Source: DASUSH01 sp963785155 (GTDB lineage Bacteria > Actinomycetota > Thermoleophilia > Solirubrobacterales > 70-9). Taken from it: a stretch of DNA of 64,000 nucleotides. Positions 16,424-24,557 of this stretch are shown in pieces; position 1 is the first letter of the stretch, and the number at the start of each line of letters is the position of its first letter. Under the pieces are notes generated by a model. The model ran no database searches and was not told the origin of the DNA. It worked only from the letters and a program-made list of their open reading frames with translations. The position numbers were made by a program, and so were the translations under genes. The stretch lies in assembly GCA_963785155.1 (NCBI GenBank), contig CAWAUB010000004.1, positions 310,001-374,000 of the forward strand, given 5' to 3'.

Positions 16424-19070
16424 CGGTCACCAACGTACGGCTCTCGGCGAATACCAGCGCCGCCGGCAGGACCAGCATCACCCCGATCAGGGTGACACTC
16501 AGGTCGACGACCGTGACGAGCCCGAAGTCGCGCAGCATCGGGATCCCGGAGGCGATGAGGACGGCGAAGCCGGCAATCGCGGTCACGCCGGAGGCGAGCA
16601 CCGCCTTGCCGGTCCGGTCATAGGTCTCGCGCAGCGCCTCGCCGACGGAGCGCCCGGCGTCGCGCTCCTCGAAGAACCGTGCCGATAGCAGGACGCTGAA
16701 CTCGGTCGAGATCGCGATCACGAGCAGGCCCAGGGCCGTGGACATCGGGTTCAGGTCGACGCGGGCCACCCAGACGACGAGGCCGGCCCAGCCCGTGGCG
16801 AGCACGATGGGGATCAGCGGTATGAGCGCGCGGCGAAGCGACCGGTAGAAGGCGAAGAGCGTCAGAGCCACGGCGAGCAGCGCGGCGCCGGTGAGCAGGA
16901 ACCGGCTCCGCTCTAGGTCCGCGTTGGCGTCGGCAAAGAGCGCGGGCAGCCCTGCCACGCGGGCGTCCACCCCGGGCGGCGCGTCGCTTATCTCCTCGCG
17001 GATCGCCTCGATCAGGTTCTCCTGCTGGTCGAGCGGGCCCACGCGGATACCGAACGCGATGTTCGCCGTGTTGCCCAGCTCCCCGGTCTCGGCATCACGG
17101 GTGATCACCGCCTGGGAGAAATAGGGCGGCACCGCGTCCAGCACGGTGTCGATCCGCTCCTGATCGAGCGGCCCGGCGCCCTCGGTGAAGAGGTCGGAGA
17201 TCGCGATCTGTGGACAGATCTGCGCGGCCTCGCAGCTCGGGAATTCACCGCCGAAGCCCCCCCGCTCAAGGATCCGCCCCTTCACGTCGGCCATCCAGGC
17301 GACCACCTCGGGATCGGTGACGTCAGGAGCGGTGACGATCACGTTGAGCTCGCCGGAGACGCCGGTCTCCTTCTCGATCGCGGGGACTCCGGCGTCCTCG
17401 AGCACGCTGCCCGGGACGAGCTGACGCGGATCGGATGCGACATCGGTCTGCGTTGAGGCGACCCAACCGCCCACCGCCACGATCGCCGCCAGGGCGAGCA
17501 TGCGGCCGGGGTCCGCGATCGAGAAGGCGAGGGAGCGGCTGGTCGCCCGCTGGACACCCCTCCCCGCGGAATCCCTCAGGCGGGTGAAGCTCGCGACGGC
17601 CGAGGACCCGGCGACGTGATCGCGTGCCTTCACGAGGCGGTCACGGATCCGGCCACGCTCCGCCTCGTCATCTTCCGCCTGTCCACCCCGCGCCTCACCG
17701 ACGAGCACCGCGAGGCCCACCGTCAGCGCAGCCGTGAACGCGAGCACGATGCCGACGACGAGCAGCAGGCCGAAATCGCGCAGCATCGGCACCGGCGAGA
17801 TCGGCGGGATCAGCAGGACGAGGAATCCGGCGATGGTCGCCAGTGCCGCGATCGCGATCGTCGGCCCACCGCGGGATGCGGCGACCCGCGCGGCCTCAAC
17901 GCGGGGGCGGCCCTCCCCCACCGCCTCGCGGAAGCGGGCCTGGAACTGGATCGAGTAGTCGACCGCAAGCCCGATCAGGATCGGCAGGACTGCCAGCGAG
18001 CCCGCCGTCAGGCTGCCGCCCAGGATCGAGAGCAGCCCGAAGGTGACGGCGGTCGCCAGCAGGGCAAGCGCGAGCGGCAGCAGGCGGCGCGGCGGGCCGA
18101 AGACGAGCGCGAGGACCAGCGCCATCACGATCACCGACGCGATCAGGAGCTTGACGCTCTCGGTGGTGAAGGTCGACGAGGCCTCGTCGACGACGACCGG
18201 CACGCCGCTGACCACGTAGTCGCCGCTCTTCAGCGCGAAGCCCTCGTCGGCCGCCGCCTCGCGGATCTGCTCGATCGTCTCGCTGCGCTCCTCGGTCGAG
18301 AGGCCGGGCTCCAGCCGCACGGTGACCAGGGCGGAGTCCGGACTCGGGAAGAGGTAGGCGAACCGCGACTTCGGCTCGCCGTCGCCGAGCCGGGTGTCGA
18401 AGACGACCTGGCTGACGAACTGGGGGTCGTCGAGGCTCGGCAGCCCGGTCTGGCCGTAGCGGATCGCGAGCTGGAGCAGGCTGTTCTGGAAGTCGCCGAT
18501 GATCGCCTGGCCCGCGGCGACGCCCGCCTGCTGGGCCTCCTCCTCGGAGAAGCCCTGCTTCCGAGCCTCCTTGACCGCGGTCGCGGCGGCCTCCTGAGCC
18601 TGGGCGAGCGTCGCCTGCGACTGCTCGCTGAGGAACTGGCCGGCCTGGCTAGCCGCCTGGTTCAGGAAGGTGGCGGGGCCGTAGACGACGCGGACGTTGT
18701 CGCTCGCGGCGATCTCCGAGCAGGCGGAGGAGGCCGCGGACTGGCCATCCGTGACCGATGCCTCGCCGGCCAGGCAGCCCTCGAACCGGAGCAACTGGCC
18801 GAGGTCTTCGGTCAGCATCAGATCGCGCAGGTCGTTCTCCTCGTCGGTCTGGACGAGGACGGCGATCGCGTCGTCGCCGAAGCTCGCGCGCAGGTCCTCC
18901 GTCGCCTCCGACGTCTCCGAGCCGCGATCGACGATCGTCGAGGTCGACGCGTCGGTCTCCAGCCGCAGCGCGGCGACCACGCCGATCAGCGAGAGGAACG
19001 CCGCGATCGCGACGACCTCGCGACGACGCGATGCCGCCGCGGCGGCGATGCGAGAAAAAAGCCCGCTCAC
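16392..19070 (-). CDS. MMPL/RND-superfamily lipid exporter (HpnN-like)
   Basis: 892 residues. One N-terminal helix (about 20-37), a large extracytoplasmic domain with long Ala/Gln-rich helices (about 150-220), five helices from about 325, a cytosolic loop near 480, a second N-helix near 515, a second outer domain and a second helix bundle from about 740. The repeats ALLATAVTFGLLS...LIGLAVDYSIQF and STALGLLVIAISTEFSVLLS hold the acidic residues (D/E) in the fourth helices used for proton coupling. The two-fold layout is that of MMPL/HpnN transporters of hopanoids or other lipids. Neighbouring YrbE permeases and Mla-type ATPase support lipid traffic across the envelope. Confidence 0.85.
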   Translation of the reverse strand: MSGLFSRIAAAAASRRREVVAIAAFLSLIGVVAALRLETDASTSTIVDRGSETSEATEDLRASFGDDAIAVLVQTDEENDLRDLMLTEDLGQLLRFEGCLAGEASVTDGQSAASSACSEIAASDNVRVVYGPATFLNQAASQAGQFLSEQSQATLAQAQEAAATAVKEARKQGFSEEEAQQAGVAAGQAIIGDFQNSLLQLAIRYGQTGLPSLDDPQFVSQVVFDTRLGDGEPKSRFAYLFPSPDSALVTVRLEPGLSTEERSETIEQIREAAADEGFALKSGDYVVSGVPVVVDEASSTFTTESVKLLIASVIVMALVLALVFGPPRRLLPLALALLATAVTFGLLSILGGSLTAGSLAVLPILIGLAVDYSIQFQARFREAVGEGRPRVEAARVAASRGGPTIAIAALATIAGFLVLLIPPISPVPMLRDFGLLLVVGIVLAFTAALTVGLAVLVGEARGGQAEDDEAERGRIRDRLVKARDHVAGSSAVASFTRLRDSAGRGVQRATSRSLAFSIADPGRMLALAAIVAVGGWVASTQTDVASDPRQLVPGSVLEDAGVPAIEKETGVSGELNVIVTAPDVTDPEVVAWMADVKGRILERGGFGGEFPSCEAAQICPQIAISDLFTEGAGPLDQERIDTVLDAVPPYFSQAVITRDAETGELGNTANIAFGIRVGPLDQQENLIEAIREEISDAPPGVDARVAGLPALFADANADLERSRFLLTGAALLAVALTLFAFYRSLRRALIPLIPIVLATGWAGLVVWVARVDLNPMSTALGLLVIAISTEFSVLLSARFFEERDAGRSVGEALRETYDRTGKAVLASGVTAIAGFAVLIASGIPMLRDFGLVTVVDLSVTLIGVMLVLPAALVFAESRTLVTDGLRTRTSGT

Positions 19071-19120
19071 TGCCTAGAGGTTAGGTGAGGGTGGCGAGCG
19101 CCGAGCAGGTCAAGGACGCA

Positions 19121-19174
19121 GGCCGATCGGCGAAGCGAGCGTACTTCCGTTGTACGTGAGCGAGACGATCGGCC
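19121..19174. terminator. Interrupted hairpin between ATPase and MMPL genes
   Basis: Outer stem GGCCGATCG / CGATCGGCC (9 bp), internal loops of 10 and 9 bases, inner stem CGTAC / GTACG (5 bp) and a 7-base loop. The layout resembles the element at 7891-7937. It is probably an intra-operon terminator or processing site. Confidence 0.5.
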
Positions 19175-19207
19175 GAGGACGCAGAGATGCGACGGCGATC
19201 GCCGCCC

Positions 19208-20223
19208 TCAGTCCATCGCCAGGGGGCCCTCGGTCTCGCGTTGAGGAACTGGTTGACGAACTGGTTGTCCGAGTCGAACAGCTCGTCGGAGGGCCGGACT
19301 CGACGATCTTGCCCTTCCAGAGCACCGCGATGAAGTCGGCGATCCGGCGGGCGGTGCCGAGGTCGTGGCTGATCACCATGTAGCAGCCGCCGTTCTCCTC
19401 GTGGACCTCACGGATCAACTCGCAGAGGAGCGCCGTGCGGACCGGGTCGAGGCCGGAGTCGGGCTCGTCGAACATGACGATCGCGGGGTCGAGCACAAGC
19501 GCGCGGGCGAAGCCGGCGCGCTTGCGCATGCCGCCGGAGAGCTCGTTCGGCATCTTGTCCATCGCCTCGGCGAGGCCGACCTCATGAAGGCGTCGCGTTG
19601 CAGATCTCGGTGATCTCCTCCTCGCCCTTGTCCGTGTGCTGGCGGAGCGGGAACGCGGTGTTGTCGAAGACGTTCATCGAGCCGAAGAGCGCCCCATCCT
19701 GGAAGAGGAGGCCGAACTTCTTGCGCATCTCGAAGAGCTCGTCGTCGGTCATGTTCGGAACCGACTCGCCGTGCACGAGCACATCGCCGGAGTCCGGGTA
19801 GAGCAGGCCGACGATGTGCTTGATCAGCACGCTCTTGCCGGTGCCCGACGGGCCCAGCACCATCGAGATCTGGTTGTCGGGGAGCCCGAGGTTCAGGCCG
19901 TTGAGGATGCGCGTGCGGCCGAACTGCTTGACGAGGTCGATGATCTCGATCGCGTCCTCGCCGCCGTGGTCGCGCTTCTCGCCCGTGTGCCAGACGTAGG
20001 GGTTCGGCTCCTTCGGATCCACGCCGGGGATCGAGTAGTCCTTGTGCAGGCTGCCGAGCTCGGGCGCGGGCTCGACGTACTCCTCGGCCTCGGGGCGATC
20101 GTCCGCGGAGGGATCGTCGTAGCCGGCGTCTTCGTACCCTCCTGGGGCGGCGGTTGTATCCGACTGCACGGTCTCCGACGCGCGCGTCTCCTGGGCGAAC
20201 TCCTCGGACCTCTCCTCAGCCAC
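19208..20223 (-). CDS. Mla/Mce-type lipid transporter ATPase, with three frame breaks
   Basis: From GTG 20223. A 75-residue acidic extension precedes the ABC domain: Walker A GPSGTGKS, Q-loop LLFQDGALF, signature LSGGMRKR, Walker B IVMFDEPDSGLDP and H-loop VISHDLG. This is the MlaF/Mkl subfamily that powers YrbE permeases. The frame is broken near 19590 (after EICNAT, then LHEVGLAEAMDK one base out), near 19291 (after KIVESGP, then SDELFDSDNQF) and near 19238 (then ETEGPLAMD and TGA 19208-19210). All protein blocks on both sides are intact, so sequencing indels are the likely cause. Intact length is about 338 residues. Confidence 0.82.
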
Positions 20224-20243
20224 TCTCCGACTCTCCTCTCAGT

Positions 20244-21041
20244 TCATCCGCCGATAGGTGCGCGTGGATTCGCGCCCCAGAAGACCAGCGTGCCCATCAT
20301 TCCGATGATGTGCACGAGCACGATGTTCAAGACCATCGACTTCGCCGTCGCCGTGCCGACCCCGACCGGGCCGCCCGACGCCGTGTATCCGTAGTAGCAG
20401 CCGACGAGCACGATGGCGGTCGCCATCGTCATCGCCTTGATCACGCTGAATAACAGGTCGGGCGGGTTCTGGAACATCCAGAAAATCAGGAAGTAGCCGC
20501 CGGCGGAAACCTCTCCGATCTGCTCGACGACGGCGAGATAGCTGGCGAAGTAGCCGATCCCGATCGCGGCGAGATACATGAAGGGAAGCGTCATCCAGGC
20601 TCCGAGCAGGCGCGTCGCGGCGAGGAAGATCATCGGGTTGACGCCCATCACCTCGAGCGCGTCGATCTCGTCGGAGATCCGCATCGCGCCGAGCTCGGCG
20701 ACGATCCCGGTGCCGACCTTGGCGGCCATCATGTAGCCGAAGGCGTAGGGGATCACCTCACGCAGGTCGCACCAGGCGGCGAAGACGCCGGCGTATGCGG
20801 GCGCGCCGACCGAGCGGTTGAAGTAGGCGCCCTCGATGCCGCACTGCAGGCCGAGGATGAAGACGAGTCCCCAGATGACGATCGTCGATCCGAGGATCAG
20901 GATGCCGGCCTGGCGGAGCGCCTCGCCGAAGAAGGTGAAGACGCGGCCCGTGTAGACGAGGCCCATGACCCGGCCGCAGAAACGGGTGATCTCGCCGAGT
21001 GAGCTCAGCCAATCACGGGGTACCGCGAGCCAGCCTGGCAT
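20244..21041 (-). CDS. YrbE/MlaE-family permease (second of pair)
   Basis: 265 residues. The MlaE family signature is clear: MMAAKVGTGIVAELGAMRISDEIDALEVMGVNP (residues about 110-142) and about five membrane helices. It forms the inner-membrane part of an Mce/Mla lipid transporter together with the adjacent YrbE1 and ATPase. The gene starts immediately after the stop of the first permease (TAGATG). No MCE-domain substrate protein lies next to it in this window, which is unusual for actinobacterial mce operons. Confidence 0.88.
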   Translation of the reverse strand: MPGWLAVPRDWLSSLGEITRFCGRVMGLVYTGRVFTFFGEALRQAGILILGSTIVIWGLVFILGLQCGIEGAYFNRSVGAPAYAGVFAAWCDLREVIPYAFGYMMAAKVGTGIVAELGAMRISDEIDALEVMGVNPMIFLAATRLLGAWMTLPFMYLAAIGIGYFASYLAVVEQIGEVSAGGYFLIFWMFQNPPDLLFSVIKAMTMATAIVLVGCYYGYTASGGPVGVGTATAKSMVLNIVLVHIIGMMGTLVFWGANPRAPIGG

Positions 21042-21848
21042 CTACTTGATCACCGAGATCTCTGGATGCGTGGCCAGAAGCGTTTGCGTGAAGACGTAGT
21101 TGAACGCAAAGACCCCGAGGAAGGCGATCACGACCGCTTCGTTCACGGCACGGCCCACCCCCTCAGCGCCTCCGGACGCATTCATCCCTTTGTAAGAACA
21201 GACGATGGCGATGATCGCGCCGAACAGCATGGTTTTGAGCACACTGCCCCATAGGTCCGTGACCGAGGCGTTGTTGAAGAGGGTCGCGAAGAAACCGCCG
21301 AGCGGGGCGCCGTAGAGGAGCTCGGCGAGGATGCCGCCGATGATCCCGAAGATCAGCGCGTAGATGTCGAGCAGGCCGGTGATCAGCATCAGGCTGAGGA
21401 ACCGGGGGACGACGAGGTTCTTGATCGGGTCGACCCCGAGGACCTGAAGCGCGTCGAGCTCCTCGCGGATCTTCCGGGCGCCGAGGTCGGCGGTGATCGC
21501 CGTGCCGGCGACGCCGGCGACGACGACGGCGGTCACGAACGGAGCGAACTCGCGGACGGAGGCGAGGATGAAGAAGCCGCCGAGACGGTCGAGCGCGCCG
21601 AAGAGGGTGAGGAAGTTCGCGGCCTGAAGGCCGGGCGCGCCGAAGCCGAAGGCGACGGTGGAGATCAACATCGGGAACCAGCAGAGCTGGAGGGCGAAGA
21701 GGAACTGGCCGACGAACTCGGTCCCGTAGGGGAAGGGCGGGCTGACCGCGGCGACGATCGTCTTGCCGGTCAGGATCATCATGTTTCCGACCTGCTCGAA
21801 GAGCGACTTGGCTGGCAGGAAGGCTCTATCGGCGACGGCTCTGACCAT
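21042..21848 (-). CDS. YrbE/MlaE-family permease (first of pair)
   Basis: 268 residues with the MlaE signature (GVAGTAITADLGARKIREEL, then DALQVLGVDPIKN) and five or six membrane helices. It begins with ATG 21848, preceded by GAGGAGATAA. It heads the minus-strand lipid-transport run: YrbE1, YrbE2, ATPase, MMPL exporter, TlpA-like protein. The two permeases would make a heterodimer as in mycobacterial Mce systems. The 5' leader carries a 7-bp hairpin right before the ribosome site. Confidence 0.88.
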   Translation of the reverse strand: MVRAVADRAFLPAKSLFEQVGNMMILTGKTIVAAVSPPFPYGTEFVGQFLFALQLCWFPMLISTVAFGFGAPGLQAANFLTLFGALDRLGGFFILASVREFAPFVTAVVVAGVAGTAITADLGARKIREELDALQVLGVDPIKNLVVPRFLSLMLITGLLDIYALIFGIIGGILAELLYGAPLGGFFATLFNNASVTDLWGSVLKTMLFGAIIAIVCSYKGMNASGGAEGVGRAVNEAVVIAFLGVFAFNYVFTQTLLATHPEISVIK

Positions 21849-21863
21849 TTATCTCCTCGTGCA

Positions 21864-21881
21864 ACCCGGTCCCCACCGGGT
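21864..21881 (-). promoter_or_regulatory. Leader hairpin upstream of the YrbE1 gene
   Basis: ACCCGGT / ACCGGGT arms with a four-base loop, ending a few bases before the GAGGAGATAA ribosome site. It could modulate translation of the lipid-transport operon. Confidence 0.45.
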
Positions 21882-21958
21882 CGCTTCTAGGGGAAAGGTA
21901 ATCGATCCGCCCCCCGTACGCCACCCCTAACCGTTTCGGGGCGCTTCTGGGGAAGGGG
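21882..21958. repeat. Two imperfect 17-bp direct repeats in the divergent promoter region
   Basis: CGCTTCTAGGGGAAAGG at 21882-21898 and CGCTTCTGGGGAAGGGG at 21942-21958, start to start 60 bases apart, between the divergent YrbE1 and lipoprotein genes. They may be regulator binding sites. Confidence 0.4.
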
Positions 21959-22037
21959 CGTGCGGCGACCCTGCCCGGTGGTATGTTCCCCGCGCCTTGG
22001 GGAGAGAAGTCAAATCTGCCCGGGACCAGGGCACGAA

Positions 22038-22661
22038 ATGAGGATTCTCTCTGCACTTCTGACCGCTGCGATTTGCCTGGCCTTTGCGGCCTGCGGCGGA
22101 GACGCGGAGACGCAAGAGGCTTCCGAGCCGACTGGCGACTTCCCGACGGAGGTCGTCGACTCGAAGTTCCAGCCCCGCCAGCGCCTCGCCGAGACCACCG
22201 ATCTCGAGCTCACCGTCGAGAACACCGGCCAGGAGGTGATCCCGAACCTCGCCGTGACGATCTTCACCGACGACGGCGCGGACGGCTCCTTCTCGATCCG
22301 CATCGACAACCCGACGCTGGCCAACCCGAACCGCCCGGTCTGGATCCTCGAGAACAAGTTCCCGCGGATCGTCGGCGACCCGGCGCCCGAGGGCTCGTCG
22401 CCCGGCACCGTCGCGCAGACGAACACCTTCGGCTTCGGCGAGGTCGACCCCGGCGACCAGCTCGGGATGGTGTGGAAGCTGACCCCGGTCAAGGCCGGCA
22501 CCTACACCGTCAACTACGAGATCTCCGCCGGCCTCTACGGCAACGCCAAGGCGGTCACATCCGACGGCACCCAGCCGAAGGGCAAGTTCGTCGTCACGAT
22601 CACGGACAAGCCGCCCAAGGCCCGCGTCACCGGCTCCGGCCGGGTCGAAGTCGAGGGGTAG
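22038..22661 (+). CDS. Lipoprotein with Ig-like fold, hypothetical
   Basis: 207 residues from ATG 22038. The signal ends in the lipobox AFAAC at residues 15-19. The mature part is beta-rich: DLELTVENTGQEVIPNLAVT near 55 and FGEVDPGDQLGMVWKLTPVK near 140 read like an immunoglobulin-like or DUF11-like domain. It is divergent from the YrbE1 gene, so it may share its control and assist the lipid transporter outside the membrane; this is inference. The 3' end overlaps the convergent DUF559 gene by 35 bases. Confidence 0.7.
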   Translation: MRILSALLTAAICLAFAACGGDAETQEASEPTGDFPTEVVDSKFQPRQRLAETTDLELTVENTGQEVIPNLAVTIFTDDGADGSFSIRIDNPTLANPNRPVWILENKFPRIVGDPAPEGSSPGTVAQTNTFGFGEVDPGDQLGMVWKLTPVKAGTYTVNYEISAGLYGNAKAVTSDGTQPKGKFVVTITDKPPKARVTGSGRVEVEG

Positions 22662-23364
22662 TTCGCAGCAACTGCACTTGTAGCGCGTCGACGGTTGCCC
22701 TCTGGCGCTCGGTCACGTCGCGGTAGGTGAAGCGCAGGACGACGAAGCCGCGCCGCTGGAGCTCGCGGTCGCGCCGACGATCTGATTCGAACGACGCTCG
22801 TGAGGAGTGGAACTCGTAGCCGTCGGTCTCGACGACGAGGCGCTGGGCGCGCCAGAGGAAGTCGACGGTGTAGGGACCGACCTTGGCGTTCACCTCGGGG
22901 CGCGGGAGGCCGGCGGTGCGGATCAGCTTCAGGAAGAGGCGCTCGAGGTGGCTTCGGGTCGGCTCCGAGTCCCAGCCCATGTCGGCGAGGGTGCGCTCGC
23001 GGGTGGTGACCGGGATGTTCTTGCGCCGGGTGGTGTCGGAGGACGTGAGGCTCGAGGAGTAGTGCAGGCGGATGCCTCGGCGCTTGGTTCGACCGTTCGA
23101 GGTCGGGACGGTGACGTGGACAACTGCGCTTGTAGGGGAACGTGCGAGGCCCCAGAGGGCAGCCGCGGAGTCGTGGCTCAATACGGCCTGAGGGCCGAAG
23201 GCGAAAACGGCGGCGATCCAGCGGCCTTCCTGAGAGATCTTTCGGTGGCCGACCGCGTAGATCACCCCATGCTGCCGACCTGCGATCTCGGCGACCATTC
23301 GCTCCGCCTTCGCGAGAAATTCGTCCACAGAACGAATAAGTCGTGGAAGCGGCTTCGCGCCCAC
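22627..23364 (-). CDS. AbiEi-like/DUF559 endonuclease-domain protein with shortened N-terminal domain
   Basis: 245 residues. The C-terminal half (about 140-230) is a DUF559, Vsr-like nuclease fold: HLERLFLKLIRTAGLPRPEV, YTVDFLWRAQRLVVETDGYE (acidic residues), then RDRELQRRGFVVLRFTYRDV. The middle (AVLSHDSAAALWGL, VHVTVPTSNGRTKRRGIRLHY) is the AbiEi-associated region. In relatives a winged-helix of about 70 residues precedes YAVGHR. Here GRQHGV runs directly into IYAVGHRKISQEG, so roughly 25-30 residues are missing from the helix-turn-helix. Start GTG 23364; ATG 23298 is an alternative. Relatives are mostly orphan and of unknown role. Confidence 0.7.
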   Translation of the reverse strand: MGAKPLPRLIRSVDEFLAKAERMVAEIAGRQHGVIYAVGHRKISQEGRWIAAVFAFGPQAVLSHDSAAALWGLARSPTSAVVHVTVPTSNGRTKRRGIRLHYSSSLTSSDTTRRKNIPVTTRERTLADMGWDSEPTRSHLERLFLKLIRTAGLPRPEVNAKVGPYTVDFLWRAQRLVVETDGYEFHSSRASFESDRRRDRELQRRGFVVLRFTYRDVTERQRATVDALQVQLLRTTPRLRPGRSR

Positions 23365-23429
23365 CTCTCCGGCCCGTCACCCCTCCCTTACTTGCCGCAG
23401 TTTTTAGCCCCGCCGCCTACGCTTAATCC

Positions 23430-24545
23430 ATGGCGGCGGGACGCTTGTGCCTCATAGTCGTTCTCGCGCTGGCGGCTGCGCTGGCGGTGCCGGCGTTGTC
23501 ATCCGGCGGTGACGAGCCCTCGGCCGAGCGGGCCGATGGCAAGGGCGGGGTGAAGCTCCGCGAGGTCGGGTCGTTCGATACGCCGATCTACGTTGCGCCG
23601 GCGCCCGGGTTCAAGGACCTTCTGTTCGTCGTCGAGCGCGACGGGCGGATCATCGCGCTGCGCAACGGGGACCGCGCGGGGACCTTCCTCGACATCACCG
23701 ACATCGTGGCCCCGGACGGTGAGGGCGGCCTGCTCTCCGTCGCCTTCCCACCCGACTACGAGAGCTCGGGGCGCTTCTACGTCTACTTCACGAACAACGA
23801 CGGCGACATCGAGGTCGACGAGTTCCGCCGGGGTGGCTCGCCGACCGAGGCCGACGCGGGCTCGCGCCGGGAGATCATCACCATCCCCCACCCCAGCTTC
23901 TCCAACCACAACGGCGGCACCGCGGCCTTCGGCCCGGACGGCGAGCTCTACATCGCCCCGGGCGACGGCGGCTCCCCGAGCGCCAACGCGCAGAACCGCA
24001 GCGTCCTGCTCGGCAAGCTGCTCCGGCTGGATCCGCAGAACCCCGGCGACGCGGAGATCGTCGCCGTCGGCCTGCGCAACCCGTTCCGCTTCAGCTTCGA
24101 CAGCGAGAAGCCGCTGATCCAGATCGGCGACGTCGGCGCATCGTCGCGCGAGGAGATCGACTACCTCCGCTTCGAGGATGCCCAGGGTGCCAACTTCGGC
24201 TGGAACGTCTTCGAGGGCAACCAGAACAACGGCGGCTCCATCCAGGGGCCCCACTCCGCCCCGATGTTCGACTACGCGAACGCGGCGGCGACCTGCGCGG
24301 TCACCGGCGGCGTCACGGTCCACGACAAGAAGCTGAAGAGCCTGCGCGATCGCTACCTCTTCGCGGACGTCTGCGAAGGCGAGCTGCGCAGCTTCGCGCC
24401 CAAGCTCAAGAGCAACGAGGCGAAGGGCGAGCGCCCGCTGGGCGTCAAGGTCGACCAGCCCGTCGCCTTCGGCGAGGACGCCAAGGGCCACGTCTACGTC
24501 GTCTCCCTTTCAGGAACGGTCTTCCGGCTGGCCCCAAAGAAGTAG
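23430..24545 (+). CDS. Secreted PQQ-dependent sugar dehydrogenase family protein (sGDH-like)
   Basis: 371 residues with a signal peptide (about 1-25). The six-bladed beta-propeller of the soluble glucose dehydrogenase family is visible: LLSVAFPPDY, FYVYFTNNDGDIEV, the conserved NHNGGTAAFGPDGELYI, DGGSPSANAQN, LGKLLRLDP, VGLRNPFRFSFD and GDVGASSREEIDYL. Such enzymes oxidise sugars outside the membrane using PQQ, although many homologues are untested. A paralogue lies at 27880-29034. It is followed 12 bases later by an aldehyde dehydrogenase gene. Confidence 0.85.
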   Translation: MAAGRLCLIVVLALAAALAVPALSSGGDEPSAERADGKGGVKLREVGSFDTPIYVAPAPGFKDLLFVVERDGRIIALRNGDRAGTFLDITDIVAPDGEGGLLSVAFPPDYESSGRFYVYFTNNDGDIEVDEFRRGGSPTEADAGSRREIITIPHPSFSNHNGGTAAFGPDGELYIAPGDGGSPSANAQNRSVLLGKLLRLDPQNPGDAEIVAVGLRNPFRFSFDSEKPLIQIGDVGASSREEIDYLRFEDAQGANFGWNVFEGNQNNGGSIQGPHSAPMFDYANAAATCAVTGGVTVHDKKLKSLRDRYLFADVCEGELRSFAPKLKSNEAKGERPLGVKVDQPVAFGEDAKGHVYVVSLSGTVFRLAPKK

Positions 24546-24557
24546 GCTCTGCCCAGG

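Noticed and set aside
17616..19088. 490-residue plus-strand frame
   Set aside because: Antisense shadow of the MMPL exporter with biased composition and no motif.
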